Counted from the stretch's first letter, positions 42,722 to 52,537 are shown. The stretch is DNA of 64,000 nt from Pseudomonas migulae NBRC 103157 (GCF_002091715.1 NZ_BDAG01000015.1:62001-126000); one strand, 5' to 3'. Numbers and translations are program-made. The notes: generated by a model not told the origin, from the letters alone.

Positions 42722-44292
42722 GCGGTTTCGTCGACCCAGCGTTGTTCGAGACGGGTTTGCGGCCCTTGCGGTGGTGTGCCCAAGTGGCAATCGAGATCGC
42801 CGACGTTCAGGCCTGACGCCAGCAAGCGTTCGCGCAGCCCGGCCAGGTTGCTCTCGATCAGGCTGGCGGTGTAGGGGCGCTCGGCCCACAGCTGGCTGGA
42901 CAGGCTGCCTTCGATCAACTGCGCCTGAATCTGCAAGGGGCCCAGCGGCTCCATGTCGAACGCCAACTCGACGCGCCACAGTTGTTGTTTGGGTTCGCGT
43001 TCGTCACGGCGTTCCTTGGGTTGATCTTTTCCGGGCGCTTCCTCGCGCTGAAACTTGACCTGCAGCGGCACGATGTCCTGCAGGTTGCGCATGGGGATTT
43101 CCAGCTGCCAGGTGCTCATCAGCCGACCGTCGTCCGTGACGCCGGTCTGCTCCAGGCTCGACAGTTGATGGCTTTGCAGGCGTGAAACCGCTGCGGCGGC
43201 CAAGCGCAGCAAGTGCTCCAGATCATCTTCGCCCTCCAGGCTTTGCAGGAAACGCTCGGGCAGGGGGAAACTGGTCGGCTGTGGTTTGGCGCTGACCTGA
43301 CCGAGCATTCCGAGGGCGCTGCGCACGAAACTGGGCATGGTCTGGGCCAGGGTGTTGGCAGCAATGATCGCGTTGAGGTTGGTATTGGCCGGTAGCCCCT
43401 GACTCAATTGCGCGATCAGCTTGAGCAGGTCGCCTTTCATATCGGGTGCCAGTGTCGGGTTTTGCCCGGTAAGCAACTTCGCCTCAAGGAACAGGCCGCT
43501 ATTGGCCAGGGCCAGGGCCAGGCCTTTGGGTGTACTCAGTTGCTGAACGTCCGGCAGGCCGGCGAGCAACCTGTCCACGGCGGCTCGCAGGTCGCTGGAG
43601 GTCTGATTCGAGGCTGGAAGGTTTTGCAGGAGTTTGAGCAATCCGTCCAGCGAGCCTTGGCGGCTTTGCTGGCTGACCAGTTGCTGGGTGACTGCCAATT
43701 GCTCCTGACGGTTACTCAGCGGGACGAATTTCAGGGTCTGGGTGTCTTGCACCAGCGCGCTCAACAACGTGCCGATGCGCAGCGGCGTCGGGCTGTCGAT
43801 GCTCAGGGTGCTGCCGCTCAGTGACGTGTTCAGCAGGCTTACCAGCGAGCGAAACACCGTTGGCTGCCCCGGCACTTGCGGCATCACCTGGGACGTCAGC
43901 ACTTTGCCTTGCAGCAAGGTGCCCACCGGCAATTGCGCCGTGTCGAGGCGGGTGAGGGTGGCAACGCTTGCGGCGATGGCCTGTTGCACGGTGATGGCCA
44001 GGTTGCTCGCCGAGGGCTGGGTGATCGCCAGGTTCGTGCCCTGAGGCAACGGTTGACTGCTGGTGGCCTGAACCGTGGTCTGACGGCCGCTTTCGAGGGT
44101 GACCTTGAGTAGCAGTTGAAAGGTCTGATCCGCCTGCTTTAGCGACAGCACTTCGGCCTTGGCAGATTGCCCGGCGGTGATCAGCCCCTCCATCGGCGTC
44201 AGCAGCTTGAGCAAGTCGCCACTCACCACCTGCGGACGCGATGTCGCGGGCGTGGTCGGTGGTAGCGGGAGGATGTTCATTTCGCCTGTCAT
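42718..44292 (-). CDS. Second FliK-like hook-length control domain protein
   Basis: A 524-residue protein, Leu/Gln/Ser/Thr-rich, with a FliK C-terminal-like domain at about residues 395-510 (WQLEIPMRNLQDIVPLQVKF read in part, LWRVELAFDMEPLGPLQIQAQL read in part, LRERLLASGL). It differs from the fliK product of this window in length and in its N-terminal region (repeated short LxTP/QxL segments, no long Pro tract). It is co-transcribed and coupled with the FlhB C-terminal-like gene, opposite to all neighbouring flagellar and ccm genes. A possible start also lies 12 bases in (MNILPLPP). Its role is unknown; a second export-switch pair is inferred. Confidence 0.82.
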   Translation of the reverse strand: MTGEMNILPLPPTTPATSRPQVVSGDLLKLLTPMEGLITAGQSAKAEVLSLKQADQTFQLLLKVTLESGRQTTVQATSSQPLPQGTNLAITQPSASNLAITVQQAIAASVATLTRLDTAQLPVGTLLQGKVLTSQVMPQVPGQPTVFRSLVSLLNTSLSGSTLSIDSPTPLRIGTLLSALVQDTQTLKFVPLSNRQEQLAVTQQLVSQQSRQGSLDGLLKLLQNLPASNQTSSDLRAAVDRLLAGLPDVQQLSTPKGLALALANSGLFLEAKLLTGQNPTLAPDMKGDLLKLIAQLSQGLPANTNLNAIIAANTLAQTMPSFVRSALGMLGQVSAKPQPTSFPLPERFLQSLEGEDDLEHLLRLAAAAVSRLQSHQLSSLEQTGVTDDGRLMSTWQLEIPMRNLQDIVPLQVKFQREEAPGKDQPKERRDEREPKQQLWRVELAFDMEPLGPLQIQAQLIEGSLSSQLWAERPYTASLIESNLAGLRERLLASGLNVGDLDCHLGTPPQGPQTRLEQRWVDETA

Positions 44293-44489
44293 ACGCGGTC
44301 ACAACCTGAGGAAATTGCCCTCTTTAGAGTAGGGCATGGCATGTATAATGCCGCCCGTCTTTCGGAGAGTGGCGAAAACATTGCAATTGTTTGACGCAGC
44401 TCTCTAGAACAGGCCGCCAATGCATCTATGCTGCATCTCTTTAGCGGCCGCTCCGCCGCCGACTTGAACCGCAAAAGGCCCGTGATCTC

Positions 44490-45125
44490 TTGACCAGTCC
44501 TGTCCTGCAAACCGTTGCCCTTGCCTGTGAGCGAGACCTTCGGCTGCTCTTCGAAAATCTCGAATTGAGACTGGCCAGTGGCGAAATGTTGCAAATCAGC
44601 GGCCCCAACGGCAGTGGCAAAACCAGCCTTTTACGTCTGCTGTCGGGCCTGATGCAGCCGACCGCCGGTCAAGTGTTGCTCAACGGCCAGCCGTTGAACG
44701 AACAACGCAGTGAACTGGCGCGCAACCTGCTGTGGATCGGTCACGCCGCCGGCATCAAGGATTTGCTGACCCCGGAAGAAAACCTCAGCTGGCTCTGCGC
44801 CCTGCATCAACCGGCCTCCCATGCAGCCATTTGGGCAGCGCTTGCCGCTGTCGGACTGCGCGGTTTCGAAGATGTTCCCTGTCACACCCTGTCCGCTGGG
44901 CAGCAACGCCGTGTGGCGTTGGCGCGTCTGTACCTCGACAGTCCGCCACTGTGGATCCTCGACGAGCCATTCACCGCGCTCGACAAACAAGGCGTGGCGC
45001 AACTCGAAGAACACCTGGCCGCGCACTGTGAGCGTGGCGGCATGGTCGTGCTGACCACCCACCACACGCTGAGCCGGATGCCGGCCGGCTATCGCGACAT
45101 TGATCTGGGGAACTGGGCCGTATGA
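44490..45125 (+). CDS. ccmA: Haem exporter ATPase CcmA
   Basis: A 211-residue ABC ATPase of the CcmABCD complex that releases holo-CcmE. It has Walker [11 protein letters not shown], the signature [14 protein letters not shown] and Walker [13 protein letters not shown]. No ATG fits the N-terminus; the TTG at 44490 gives the family start ([17 protein letters not shown]). The 197-base gap upstream, between divergent genes, contains TATAAT at 44344-44349 with only a weak -35, possibly the operon promoter. It is the first gene of ccmABCDEFGHI and overlaps ccmB by four bases. Confidence 0.95.
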   Translation: MTSPVLQTVALACERDLRLLFENLELRLASGEMLQISGPNGSGKTSLLRLLSGLMQPTAGQVLLNGQPLNEQRSELARNLLWIGHAAGIKDLLTPEENLSWLCALHQPASHAAIWAALAAVGLRGFEDVPCHTLSAGQQRRVALARLYLDSPPLWILDEPFTALDKQGVAQLEEHLAAHCERGGMVVLTTHHTLSRMPAGYRDIDLGNWAV

Positions 45126-45790
45126 GTGTTTTCGGCCTGTTGGTCGCCCGCGAGGCTCGCTTGTTGTTCCGCCGTCCGGCGGAGTTGGCCAATCCGCTCG
45201 TATTCTTCGCGATCGTGGTTTCGCTGTTCCCGTTGGCGGTCGGTCCCGAGTCTCAATTGTTGCAAACCTTGTCTCCGGGACTGGTCTGGGTGGCGGCCCT
45301 TTTATCGGTCTTGCTCTCGCTGGACGGGCTTTTCCGCAGTGATTTCGAAGACGGTTCCCTTGAACAGTGGGTCCTTTCGCCGCACCCCTTGCCTCTTCTG
45401 GTTTTGGCCAAGGTACTGGCACACTGGGCCTTCTCTGGTCTGGCACTGGTTTTGCTCGCTCCACTGCTGGCATTGATGCTCGGTTTGCCAACCGCCTGTC
45501 TGCCGGTGTTGCTGCTTTCCCTGTTGCTCGGTACACCGGTGCTCAGCCTGCTCGGTGCGGTGGGCGCAGCCCTGACGGTGGGGTTGAAGCGTGGTGGCCT
45601 GTTGTTGGCGCTGCTGATTCTGCCGTTGTACATCCCGGTGTTGATTCTCGGCAGTGGCGCCTTGCAGGCGGCCTTGCAGGGCATGCCGGCGACCGGTTAT
45701 CTCCTGTGGCTTGGCAGCCTGACCGCCCTGGCGATAACCCTGACACCGTTTGCAATAGCTGCTGGCCTGAAGATCAGCGTCGGCGAATAA
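45122..45790 (+). CDS. ccmB: Haem exporter permease CcmB
   Basis: A 222-residue inner-membrane protein with six hydrophobic segments, partner of CcmA and CcmC. Family features are the start [21 protein letters not shown] (read in part), [18 protein letters not shown] near residue 62 and [17 protein letters not shown] near 160. It overlaps ccmA by ATGA. A 95-base gap follows that contains an eight-base perfect hairpin (45845-45866) without a T run. Confidence 0.96.
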   Translation: MSVFGLLVAREARLLFRRPAELANPLVFFAIVVSLFPLAVGPESQLLQTLSPGLVWVAALLSVLLSLDGLFRSDFEDGSLEQWVLSPHPLPLLVLAKVLAHWAFSGLALVLLAPLLALMLGLPTACLPVLLLSLLLGTPVLSLLGAVGAALTVGLKRGGLLLALLILPLYIPVLILGSGALQAALQGMPATGYLLWLGSLTALAITLTPFAIAAGLKISVGE

Positions 45791-45885
45791 TAATGAGGTC
45801 TGATCAATTTTTGATCACTTTCTTTTAAGAAAGGCAGACCCTTCGCTACTCGTGATGGCGAGTAGCAACCGTGATGGAAACTGCA

Positions 45886-46641
45886 ATGAACTGGACCTGG
45901 TTTCATAAGCTCGGCTCACCCAAATGGTTTTACGGTATCAGCGGCAAACTGCTGCCGTGGCTCAGCATCGCCGCATTGCTGCTGATCGGCATCGGTGTCG
46001 TTTGGGGCCTGGCCTTCGCGCCGCCTGACTACCAGCAAGGCAACAGCTTTCGCATTATCTATATCCACGTTCCGGCCGCCATGCTGGCGCAGTCCATCTA
46101 CGTGATGCTGGCGGTGTGCGGGATTGTCGGGCTTGTCTGGAAGATGAAACTGGCCGACGTCGCCCTGCAATGCGCAGCGCCGATTGGTGCCTGGATGACC
46201 GCCGTGGCGCTGGTCACCGGCGCGATCTGGGGCAAGCCGACCTGGGGTTCGTGGTGGGTCTGGGATGCGCGACTAACGTCCATGCTTATTCTGCTGTTTC
46301 TGTACTTCGGTCTTATTGCGCTGGGCAACGCCATCAGCAATCGTGACAGCGCGGCCAAGGCCTGCGCGGTTCTGGCGATTGTCGGCGTGATCAACATCCC
46401 GATCATCAAGTACTCGGTGGAGTGGTGGAACACCCTGCACCAGGGCGCGACCTTCACCCTCACCGAAAAACCGGCAATGCCCGCCGAAATGTGGCTGCCA
46501 CTGCTGCTGACGGCGCTGGGTTTCTACTGTTTCTTCGGCGCGGTATTGCTGCTGCGCATGCGCCTTGAAGTGCTCAAGCGTGAAGCCCGCGCCAGTTGGG
46601 TAAAGGCAGAAGTGCAGAACAGTCTGGAGGCCGCTCGATGA
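45886..46641 (+). CDS. ccmC: Haem handling protein CcmC
   Basis: A 251-residue membrane protein with six helices that presents haem to CcmE. The tryptophan-rich WWD motif ([16 protein letters not shown]) lies near residue 120, flanked by conserved histidines (YIHVPAA and HQGATF). The ATG at 45886 is chosen because GGAAAC lies before it and it gives the usual start [10 protein letters not shown]; earlier GTG/ATG codons at 45871 and 45874 add five residues. ccmD overlaps its stop. Confidence 0.95.
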   Translation: MNWTWFHKLGSPKWFYGISGKLLPWLSIAALLLIGIGVVWGLAFAPPDYQQGNSFRIIYIHVPAAMLAQSIYVMLAVCGIVGLVWKMKLADVALQCAAPIGAWMTAVALVTGAIWGKPTWGSWWVWDARLTSMLILLFLYFGLIALGNAISNRDSAAKACAVLAIVGVINIPIIKYSVEWWNTLHQGATFTLTEKPAMPAEMWLPLLLTALGFYCFFGAVLLLRMRLEVLKREARASWVKAEVQNSLEAAR

Positions 46642-46814
46642 GTTTTGCTTCATTCGGCGACTTCCTCGCCATGGGTCATCATGGCCTGTATGTCTGGTCA
46701 GCCTATGGCATCTGCCTGGTGGTGCTGGCCCTCAACGTGGCGGCGCCGGTCCTGGCCCGCAAGCGGTATCTGCAACAAGAGGCGCGTCGTCTGCGCCGGG
46801 AGAACGGCAAGTGA
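46638..46814 (+). CDS. ccmD: Haem exporter small subunit CcmD
   Basis: A 58-residue membrane protein that holds the CcmABC-CcmE complex together. It has the [16 protein letters not shown] motif, one membrane helix (about residues 18-38) and a basic cytoplasmic tail ([16 protein letters not shown]). It is coupled to both neighbours (ATGA with ccmC, GTGA with ccmE). Confidence 0.94.
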   Translation: MSFASFGDFLAMGHHGLYVWSAYGICLVVLALNVAAPVLARKRYLQQEARRLRRENGK

Positions 46815-47266
46815 ATCCGCTGCGCAAAAAGCGTCTTATCATCATTCTCGCGATCCTGGTCGGTGTCGGCGCTGCCGTTGGCCTGGCCCTGAGCGCCCTG
46901 CAGCAGAACATCAATCTGTTTTACACACCGACGCAAATCGCCAATGGCGAAGCGCCGCAAGACACGCGTATTCGTGCGGGCGGCATGGTCGAGAAAGGTT
47001 CGCTGCAACGTTCCGGCGATTCGCTGGACGTGAAATTCATCGTCACTGACTTCAACAAGTCCGTCACCATCAGCTATCGCGGCATCCTCCCGGACCTGTT
47101 CCGCGAAGGGCAGGGCATCGTCGCCCTGGGCAAGCTCAACGCCGACGGCGTGGTGGTGGCTGACGAAGTGCTGGCCAAGCACGATGAGAAATACATGCCG
47201 CCGGAAGTGACCAAGGCTTTGAAAGACAGTGGTCAATCTGCTCCAACGCCCGCGAAGGAGGGTTGA
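46811..47266 (+). CDS. ccmE: Haem chaperone CcmE
   Basis: A 151-residue periplasmic haem chaperone anchored by an N-terminal helix (residues about 8-28). It has an OB-fold core ([38 protein letters not shown] read in part), and the haem-binding His is in [14 protein letters not shown]. It uses a GTG start that overlaps the ccmD stop. A short variable tail ends the protein. Confidence 0.96.
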   Translation: MNPLRKKRLIIILAILVGVGAAVGLALSALQQNINLFYTPTQIANGEAPQDTRIRAGGMVEKGSLQRSGDSLDVKFIVTDFNKSVTISYRGILPDLFREGQGIVALGKLNADGVVVADEVLAKHDEKYMPPEVTKALKDSGQSAPTPAKEG

Positions 47267-47269
47267 TCG

Positions 47270-49273
47270 ATGACATCTGCACTTTATAGTTCAGGGCTGT
47301 TTATCCCCGAACTCGGCCATCTGGCCATGATTCTGGCGCTGTGTTTCGCGCTGGTTCAGGCCGTGGTGCCGTTGCTGGGTGCCTGGCGCGGTGACCGCTT
47401 GTGGATGAGTCTGGCCCAGCCGGCCGCCTGGGGGCAGTTCGCGTTTCTGCTGTTCGCTTTCGGTTGCCTGACCTACGCGTTCATGGCTGACGATTTCTCC
47501 GTCGCCTACGTCGCCAGCAACTCCAACAGCGCCTTGCCGTGGTACTACAAGTTCAGTGCGGTGTGGGGCGCGCACGAAGGTTCGTTGCTGCTGTGGGCGT
47601 TGATCCTCGGCGGCTGGACCTTCGCGGTGTCGGTGTTCTCCCGGCAGTTGCCGCAAGTGATGCTGGCCCGCGTGCTGGCGGTGATGGGCATGATTAGCAC
47701 CGGTTTCCTGCTGTTCCTGATCCTCACCTCGAACCCGTTCGCCCGCATCCTGCCGCAAATTCCAGCAGACGGTCGTGACCTCAACCCGCTGCTGCAAGAC
47801 ATCGGCCTGATCGTCCACCCGCCGATGCTGTACATGGGCTATGTCGGATTCTCCGTGGCGTTCGCGTTTGCCATTGCCGCATTGCTCGGCGGCCGTCTTG
47901 ATGCGGCGTGGGCGCGCTGGTCGCGTCCATGGACCATCGTCGCCTGGGCCTTCCTCGGCATCGGCATCACCCTCGGTTCGTGGTGGGCTTACTACGAACT
48001 CGGCTGGGGTGGCTGGTGGTTCTGGGACCCGGTGGAAAACGCCTCGTTCATGCCTTGGCTGGTGGGCACTGCGCTGATCCACTCGTTGGCGGTCACGGAA
48101 AAACGTGGCGTGTTCAAGAGCTGGACCGTGTTGCTGGCCATTGCTGCATTCTCGTTGAGCTTGCTCGGGACTTTCCTCGTGCGTTCCGGCGTGTTGACCT
48201 CGGTTCACGCCTTTGCCTCCGATCCGGAGCGCGGCGTGTTCATCCTGATCTTCCTGCTGTTCGTGGTCGGCGGTTCGCTGACGTTGTTTGCCCTGCGTGC
48301 GCCGGTGGTGAAGAGCCATGTCGGCTTCAACCTCTGGTCCCGGGAAACCCTGCTGCTGGGCAACAACCTGGTGCTGGTGGTGGCGGCTTCGATGATTTTG
48401 CTCGGCACCTTGTATCCGCTGATCCTCGATGCGATGACCGGTGCCAAGCTGTCGGTCGGCCCGCCGTATTTCAACGCGCTGTTCATTCCGTTGATGGCAT
48501 TGCTGATGGTGGTGATGGCGGTCGGCATGCTGGTGCGCTGGAAAGACACCCCGGTCAAATGGCTGATGAGCATGCTGACCCCGGTATTGCTCGGCAGCGC
48601 CGCGTTGGCCGTGGTGGCCGGTGTCGCTTATGGCGATTTCAACTGGGCGGTGATCGCGACCTTCATGCTCGCGGCCTGGGTGTTGCTGGCCGGCTTGCGC
48701 GACATTTTCGACAAGACGCGCCACAAAGGCTTGATCAAAGGCCTGCCGACCCTGACCCGCAGCTATTGGGGCATGCAAGTTGCGCATTTGGGCATTGCCG
48801 TATGCGCCCTCGGTGTCGTGCTGTCGAGCCAGAACAGTGCCGAACGCGACCTGCGCCTGGCGCCAGGCGAATCCATGGCCCTGGGCGGTTACCAGTTCGT
48901 GTTCGAAGGCGCCAAGCACTTCGAAGGCCCGAACTTCACTTCCGACAAGGGCACCGTGCGGGTGATCCGCGACGGCAAGGAAATCAGCGTGCTGCACCCG
49001 GAAAAACGTCTGTACACCGTGCAGAATTCGGTGATGACCGAAGCGGGGATCGACGCCGGTTTTACCCGTGACCTCTATGTCGCCCTTGGCGAACCACTGG
49101 GCGAAGGCGCCTGGGCCGTGCGCGTACACGTCAAACCGTTCGTGCGCTGGATCTGGTTCGGCGGTTTGCTCACGGGGCTCGGCGGGTTGTTGGCCGCGAT
49201 GGACCGGCGTTATCGGGTCAAGGTGAAAAGCCGCGTGCGTGAAGCACTGGGCATGACGGGAGCGACGGCATGA
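47270..49273 (+). CDS. ccmF: Cytochrome c haem lyase subunit CcmF
   Basis: A 667-residue membrane protein with about 15 hydrophobic segments that transfers haem from CcmE to apocytochrome c. The WWD domain (WGGWWFWDPVENASFMPW) lies near residue 235, and conserved histidines flank it (WGAHEGSLLLW, LIVHPPMLYMGY). A large periplasmic loop precedes the last helix. Length is normal. It overlaps ccmG by four bases. Confidence 0.97.
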   Translation: MTSALYSSGLFIPELGHLAMILALCFALVQAVVPLLGAWRGDRLWMSLAQPAAWGQFAFLLFAFGCLTYAFMADDFSVAYVASNSNSALPWYYKFSAVWGAHEGSLLLWALILGGWTFAVSVFSRQLPQVMLARVLAVMGMISTGFLLFLILTSNPFARILPQIPADGRDLNPLLQDIGLIVHPPMLYMGYVGFSVAFAFAIAALLGGRLDAAWARWSRPWTIVAWAFLGIGITLGSWWAYYELGWGGWWFWDPVENASFMPWLVGTALIHSLAVTEKRGVFKSWTVLLAIAAFSLSLLGTFLVRSGVLTSVHAFASDPERGVFILIFLLFVVGGSLTLFALRAPVVKSHVGFNLWSRETLLLGNNLVLVVAASMILLGTLYPLILDAMTGAKLSVGPPYFNALFIPLMALLMVVMAVGMLVRWKDTPVKWLMSMLTPVLLGSAALAVVAGVAYGDFNWAVIATFMLAAWVLLAGLRDIFDKTRHKGLIKGLPTLTRSYWGMQVAHLGIAVCALGVVLSSQNSAERDLRLAPGESMALGGYQFVFEGAKHFEGPNFTSDKGTVRVIRDGKEISVLHPEKRLYTVQNSVMTEAGIDAGFTRDLYVALGEPLGEGAWAVRVHVKPFVRWIWFGGLLTGLGGLLAAMDRRYRVKVKSRVREALGMTGATA

Positions 49274-49806
49274 GGCGTTGGTTGATGCTGTTGCCGCTGG
49301 TGATTTTTCTGGTGGTCGCTGTGTTTCTTTATCGCGGGTTGTACCTGGACCCGGCCGAGCTGCCTTCGGCAATGATCGGCAAGCCGTTCCCGGAGTTTTC
49401 ACTGCCCGCGGTGCAGGGCGACAAGACCCTGACCAAAGCTGACATTGTGGGTAAACCGGCACTGGTCAACGTCTGGGGCACCTGGTGCATTTCCTGCCGG
49501 GTCGAGCACCCGGTGCTGAACAAACTGGCGGAGAAGGGCGTCGTGATCTACGGCATCAACTACAAGGACGTCAACGCCGACGCCTTGAAGTGGCTGGTGG
49601 AATTCCACAACCCGTATCAACTGGACATCCGTGACGACGAGGGCACGCTGGGCCTGAACCTCGGTGTGTACGGCGCTCCGGAAACTTTCTTCATCGATGC
49701 CAAAGGCATCATCCGCGACAAGTTCGTCGGCGTGATCGACGAACAGGTCTGGCGAGAAAAACTGGCGGCCAAGTATCAGGCGCTGGTCGATGAGGCCAAG
49801 CCATGA
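49270..49806 (+). CDS. ccmG: Thiol:disulfide interchange protein CcmG/DsbE
   Basis: A 178-residue membrane-anchored thioredoxin that reduces the CXXCH of apocytochrome c. It has an N-terminal helix (residues 4-24) and the active site WGTWCISCRVEHP (CISC), then GINYKDVNADALKWL (read in part) and the cis-Pro loop GAPETFFID. Coupled to ccmF and ccmH by four-base overlaps. Confidence 0.95.
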   Translation: MRRWLMLLPLVIFLVVAVFLYRGLYLDPAELPSAMIGKPFPEFSLPAVQGDKTLTKADIVGKPALVNVWGTWCISCRVEHPVLNKLAEKGVVIYGINYKDVNADALKWLVEFHNPYQLDIRDDEGTLGLNLGVYGAPETFFIDAKGIIRDKFVGVIDEQVWREKLAAKYQALVDEAKP

Positions 49807-50276
49807 AGCGCTGGATAGCCGCTGTTGTACTGGGCTTGAGCATGGCCGGCGTCGCACACGCCGCCATCGACACTTACGAGTTTGCCAAGGAAGGTGATCG
49901 CGAGCGTTTTCGCGAGCTGACCAAAGAGCTGCGTTGCCCCAAGTGCCAGAACCAGGACATCGCCGATTCCAACGCACCGATCGCCGCCGACCTGCGCAAA
50001 GAGATTTTCCGCATGTTGGGCGAGGGCAAGGACAATCAGCAGATCATCGATTTCATGGTCGATCGCTACGGTGATTTTGTCCGCTACAAGCCTGCTCTGA
50101 ACGCCAAGACTGCCTTGCTCTGGTTCGGCCCGGCCGGCCTGTTGCTGGGCGGTTTTGTGATCATCGCCGTGATCGTCCGCCGTCGTCGCGTGCAACGTGC
50201 CGACAGCCCGGACGCGCTTTCTGCCGAGGAGCGCGAGCGCCTCGACCACCTGTTGGATAAAACCAAGAATGATTGA
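49803..50276 (+). CDS. ccmH: Cytochrome c maturation protein CcmH (CycL)
   Basis: A 157-residue periplasmic oxidoreductase with signal peptide (cut near residue 20 after VAHA), the [17 protein letters not shown] motif and a three-helix bundle, followed by one membrane helix (about 100-122) and a short cytoplasmic tail. It represents the N-terminal part of the E. coli CcmH fusion; the C-terminal part is the separate ccmI next to it. It overlaps ccmI by eight bases. Confidence 0.95.
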   Translation: MKRWIAAVVLGLSMAGVAHAAIDTYEFAKEGDRERFRELTKELRCPKCQNQDIADSNAPIAADLRKEIFRMLGEGKDNQQIIDFMVDRYGDFVRYKPALNAKTALLWFGPAGLLLGGFVIIAVIVRRRRVQRADSPDALSAEERERLDHLLDKTKND

Positions 50277-51468
50277 TTTCTGGCTCGCTGCAGGTCTGCT
50301 GCTTCTGGTAGCCCTGAGTTTTCTGCTGATCCCTGTTCTGCGTGGCCGCCGCGCTCAGTTGGAAGAGGATCGTACGGCCCTGAACGTCGCGCTGTATCAG
50401 GAGCGCGTGGCTGAGTTGCAAACCGAGCAGGAAGAGGGCGTGCTCAACGTTGCTCAACTGGAAACCGGTCGCGCCGAAGCGGCCCGTGAGTTGCTCGCCG
50501 ACACTGAAGGCGTTGATGCACCGCGCGTGGCGCGGCTGGGCAAACCGTTGCCGCTGCTGGCGGCGATTCTGGTGCCGGTGTTGGGACTTGGTCTCTACCT
50601 GCATTTCGGGGCGAGCGACAAGGTCGAGCTGACCCGCGAATTTTCTCAGGCGCCACAGTCGATGGAAGAGATGACCCGTCGCCTGGAGCGCGCCGTCGCG
50701 GCTCAACCTGATTCAGCAGAAGGCCTGTACTTCCTCGGTCGGACCTACATGGCGCAGGATCGTCCTGGCGATGCGGCGAAGATCTTCGAACGCACGGTGA
50801 ACCTGGCGGGTCGTCAGCCGGAATTGCTGGGCCAGTGGGCGCAGGCTCAGTACTTCGCCGACGGCAAGAAGTGGTCGGACAAGGTTCAGGCACTCACCGA
50901 CGAAGCGTTGAAAGCCGATCCGAAGGAAGTCACCAGCCTTGGCCTGCTTGGCATTGCCGCGTTTGAGAGCGCGCGTTATCAGGACGCCATCGACTACTGG
51001 AATCGCCTGCTGGCGCAACTGCCACCAGACGACAACTCCCGGGCCGCGCTGCAAGGCGGTATTGCCCGCGCCACCGAAAAACTCGAAGCCAGCGGCGGCA
51101 AGGTCGCCCAGGCGCCTGCGGTCAAATCGGCGTTGCTCAAAGTCAGCGTCGACCTGGCACCAGCGCTCAAAGCCAAGGTTCAGCCGGGGGACAGCGTGTT
51201 CATCTTCGCTCGCGCCACCAATGGCCCGCCGGCGCCACTGGCCGCCAAACGCCTGACCGTGGCTGACTTGCCGGCAACTGTCGAACTGGGCGATGCTGAC
51301 GCAATGATGCCGCAGTTGAAACTGTCGAACTTCCCTGAAGTCCAATTGGTTGCGCGCATCTCCCGTGCTGGTCAACCGACCGCCGGCGAATGGATCGGTC
51401 GCAGCCAGCCGATGGCCAGCAGCACCACCGCGCCGCAAAAACTGACCATCGACAGTCCGGATAAATAA
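50269..51468 (+). CDS. ccmI: Cytochrome c maturation protein CcmI (CycH)
   Basis: A 399-residue apocytochrome c chaperone. Two membrane helices (about residues 3-22 and 92-112) flank a cytoplasmic leucine-zipper-like loop. The periplasmic part has TPR repeats (about 130-260; [26 protein letters not shown] read in part) and a C-terminal beta domain ([37 protein letters not shown], both read in part). The frame extends back to 50197 inside ccmH; the ATG at 50269 gives the usual MIDFWLAAG start. It is last in the ccm operon. Confidence 0.95.
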   Translation: MIDFWLAAGLLLLVALSFLLIPVLRGRRAQLEEDRTALNVALYQERVAELQTEQEEGVLNVAQLETGRAEAARELLADTEGVDAPRVARLGKPLPLLAAILVPVLGLGLYLHFGASDKVELTREFSQAPQSMEEMTRRLERAVAAQPDSAEGLYFLGRTYMAQDRPGDAAKIFERTVNLAGRQPELLGQWAQAQYFADGKKWSDKVQALTDEALKADPKEVTSLGLLGIAAFESARYQDAIDYWNRLLAQLPPDDNSRAALQGGIARATEKLEASGGKVAQAPAVKSALLKVSVDLAPALKAKVQPGDSVFIFARATNGPPAPLAAKRLTVADLPATVELGDADAMMPQLKLSNFPEVQLVARISRAGQPTAGEWIGRSQPMASSTTAPQKLTIDSPDK

Positions 51469-51483
51469 CAGGAAAACGCAACT

Positions 51484-51888
51484 ATGACCGCTATCGCTCG
51501 TATCACCCTGCTCAGCCTTGTTTTGGGGTTAAGCGCGTGTGCGGTCCAGCGGCCGGAGCCGACGTCGTTGCCGCCGATTCCGCCCTCGCAGCCCAAGCCC
51601 ACACCGTCTACCTCGCCCACCCCGAGCAAGCCGAGCATTCCGGCCAAGCCTGCGAAACCGCTGCCACGTACCTCCGCCAGCTTTGCGCCGCCACCGGGTG
51701 GCAACAGCCATTGGGATCCCAAGCTTGGTGTTTATGTGCTGGATGACCAGACCAATACCTTCTACCGCCAGCGCACGTATTACCGCTTCAACAATGGCTG
51801 GAGTCGGTCGATCAGTCCGAACGGACCTTGGGAAGAGACGGATATCCATGGCGTGCCGGGTGGGCTGGGACGGCAATTCGGGCAGTAA
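51484..51888 (+). CDS. Small proline-rich lipoprotein of unknown function
   Basis: A 134-residue secreted protein. The signal ends in a lipobox (LSAC, Cys19), so it should be lipid-anchored. Residues about 25-70 are a Pro/Ser/Lys-rich stalk. The C-terminal 60 residues form a compact Tyr/Trp/Gly-rich domain (WDPKLGVYVLDDQTNTFYRQRTYYRF, read in part, then NNGWSRS), reminiscent of short beta-hairpin repeats. I do not recognise a family function. It follows ccmI by 15 bases and is closed by a strong terminator, so it is probably the last gene of the ccm transcript. Confidence 0.8.
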   Translation: MTAIARITLLSLVLGLSACAVQRPEPTSLPPIPPSQPKPTPSTSPTPSKPSIPAKPAKPLPRTSASFAPPPGGNSHWDPKLGVYVLDDQTNTFYRQRTYYRFNNGWSRSISPNGPWEETDIHGVPGGLGRQFGQ

Positions 51889-51890
51889 CG

Positions 51891-51921
51891 AAAAGGCGAC
51901 CCTTCGGGGGTCGCCTTTTTT
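51891..51921 (+). terminator. Rho-independent terminator after the ccm operon and lipoprotein
   Basis: AAAAGGCGACC and GGTCGCCTTTTTT form a strong stem around CTTCGGG, followed by T residues. It marks the end of the ccm-lipoprotein unit. Confidence 0.9.
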
Positions 51922-51970
51922 GTGGGGCTGTGGTCCGGCAAGTATGGCGACAAGCGAAGAGGATGTTCTG

Positions 51971-52537
51971 ATGTCCGGCAGGTTGATCTATCTCATCGGG
52001 CCTTCAGGTTCGGGCAAGGACAGTCTGCTGGATGCCGCACGAACGCGGTTGGCCGAACGCGGCTGTCGTATCGTGCGGCGGGTTATCACGCGCTCTGCGG
52101 AAGCGGTCGGGGAGGCGGCGCAGGGCGTCAGCGAGCAGCAGTTCGCCGAGATGCAGGCTCAGGGTGCATTTGCCCTCAGCTGGCAGGCTCATGGCCTGGC
52201 TTATGGCATCCCGCGGGAAATCGACGAGTGGCTGGCGGCGGGGGACGACGTACTGGTCAACGGTTCGCGCGCGCATCTGCCGCAAACCCGTGAACGTTAT
52301 CCGGACGTGTGGGTGGTGTTGCTGACCGTGAACCAGCCGGTGTTGCGCCAACGCCTGTTGGCGCGCGGACGTGAGTCGGAGGCCGAGATCGATCAGCGGC
52401 TGGCGCGTAATGCCCGTTTCAATGAGCGCCTGTTGGCGGAGGACTCGAGCGTGCATGTGCTCGACAACTCAGGGCTGCTGGAGCACACCGTCGAGCACTT
52501 GCTGGCCTGCGTCGGCGACCCCGGCTCATGTGCCTGA
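51971..52537 (+). CDS. phnN: Ribose 1,5-bisphosphate phosphokinase PhnN
   Basis: A 188-residue guanylate-kinase-like P-loop enzyme that makes PRPP from ribose 1,5-bisphosphate in the C-P lyase pathway. It has Walker A GPSGSGKDSLL (residues 10-20), RRVITRSA, the FALSWQAHGLAYGIP block and VLVNGSR, all typical of PhnN. GAGGA precedes the ATG at 51971; longer in-frame starts overlap the lipoprotein gene and are unlikely. It stands alone: no other phn genes are nearby, and the neighbours (lipoprotein, MFS) are unrelated. Confidence 0.88.
   Translation: MSGRLIYLIGPSGSGKDSLLDAARTRLAERGCRIVRRVITRSAEAVGEAAQGVSEQQFAEMQAQGAFALSWQAHGLAYGIPREIDEWLAAGDDVLVNGSRAHLPQTRERYPDVWVVLLTVNQPVLRQRLLARGRESEAEIDQRLARNARFNERLLAEDSSVHVLDNSGLLEHTVEHLLACVGDPGSCA

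Noticed and set aside
47291..49462. A 723-codon open frame on the minus strand across ccmF and ccmG
   Set aside because: Antisense to the complete ccmF gene with the WWD motif; its own translation is compositionally biased and domain-free.
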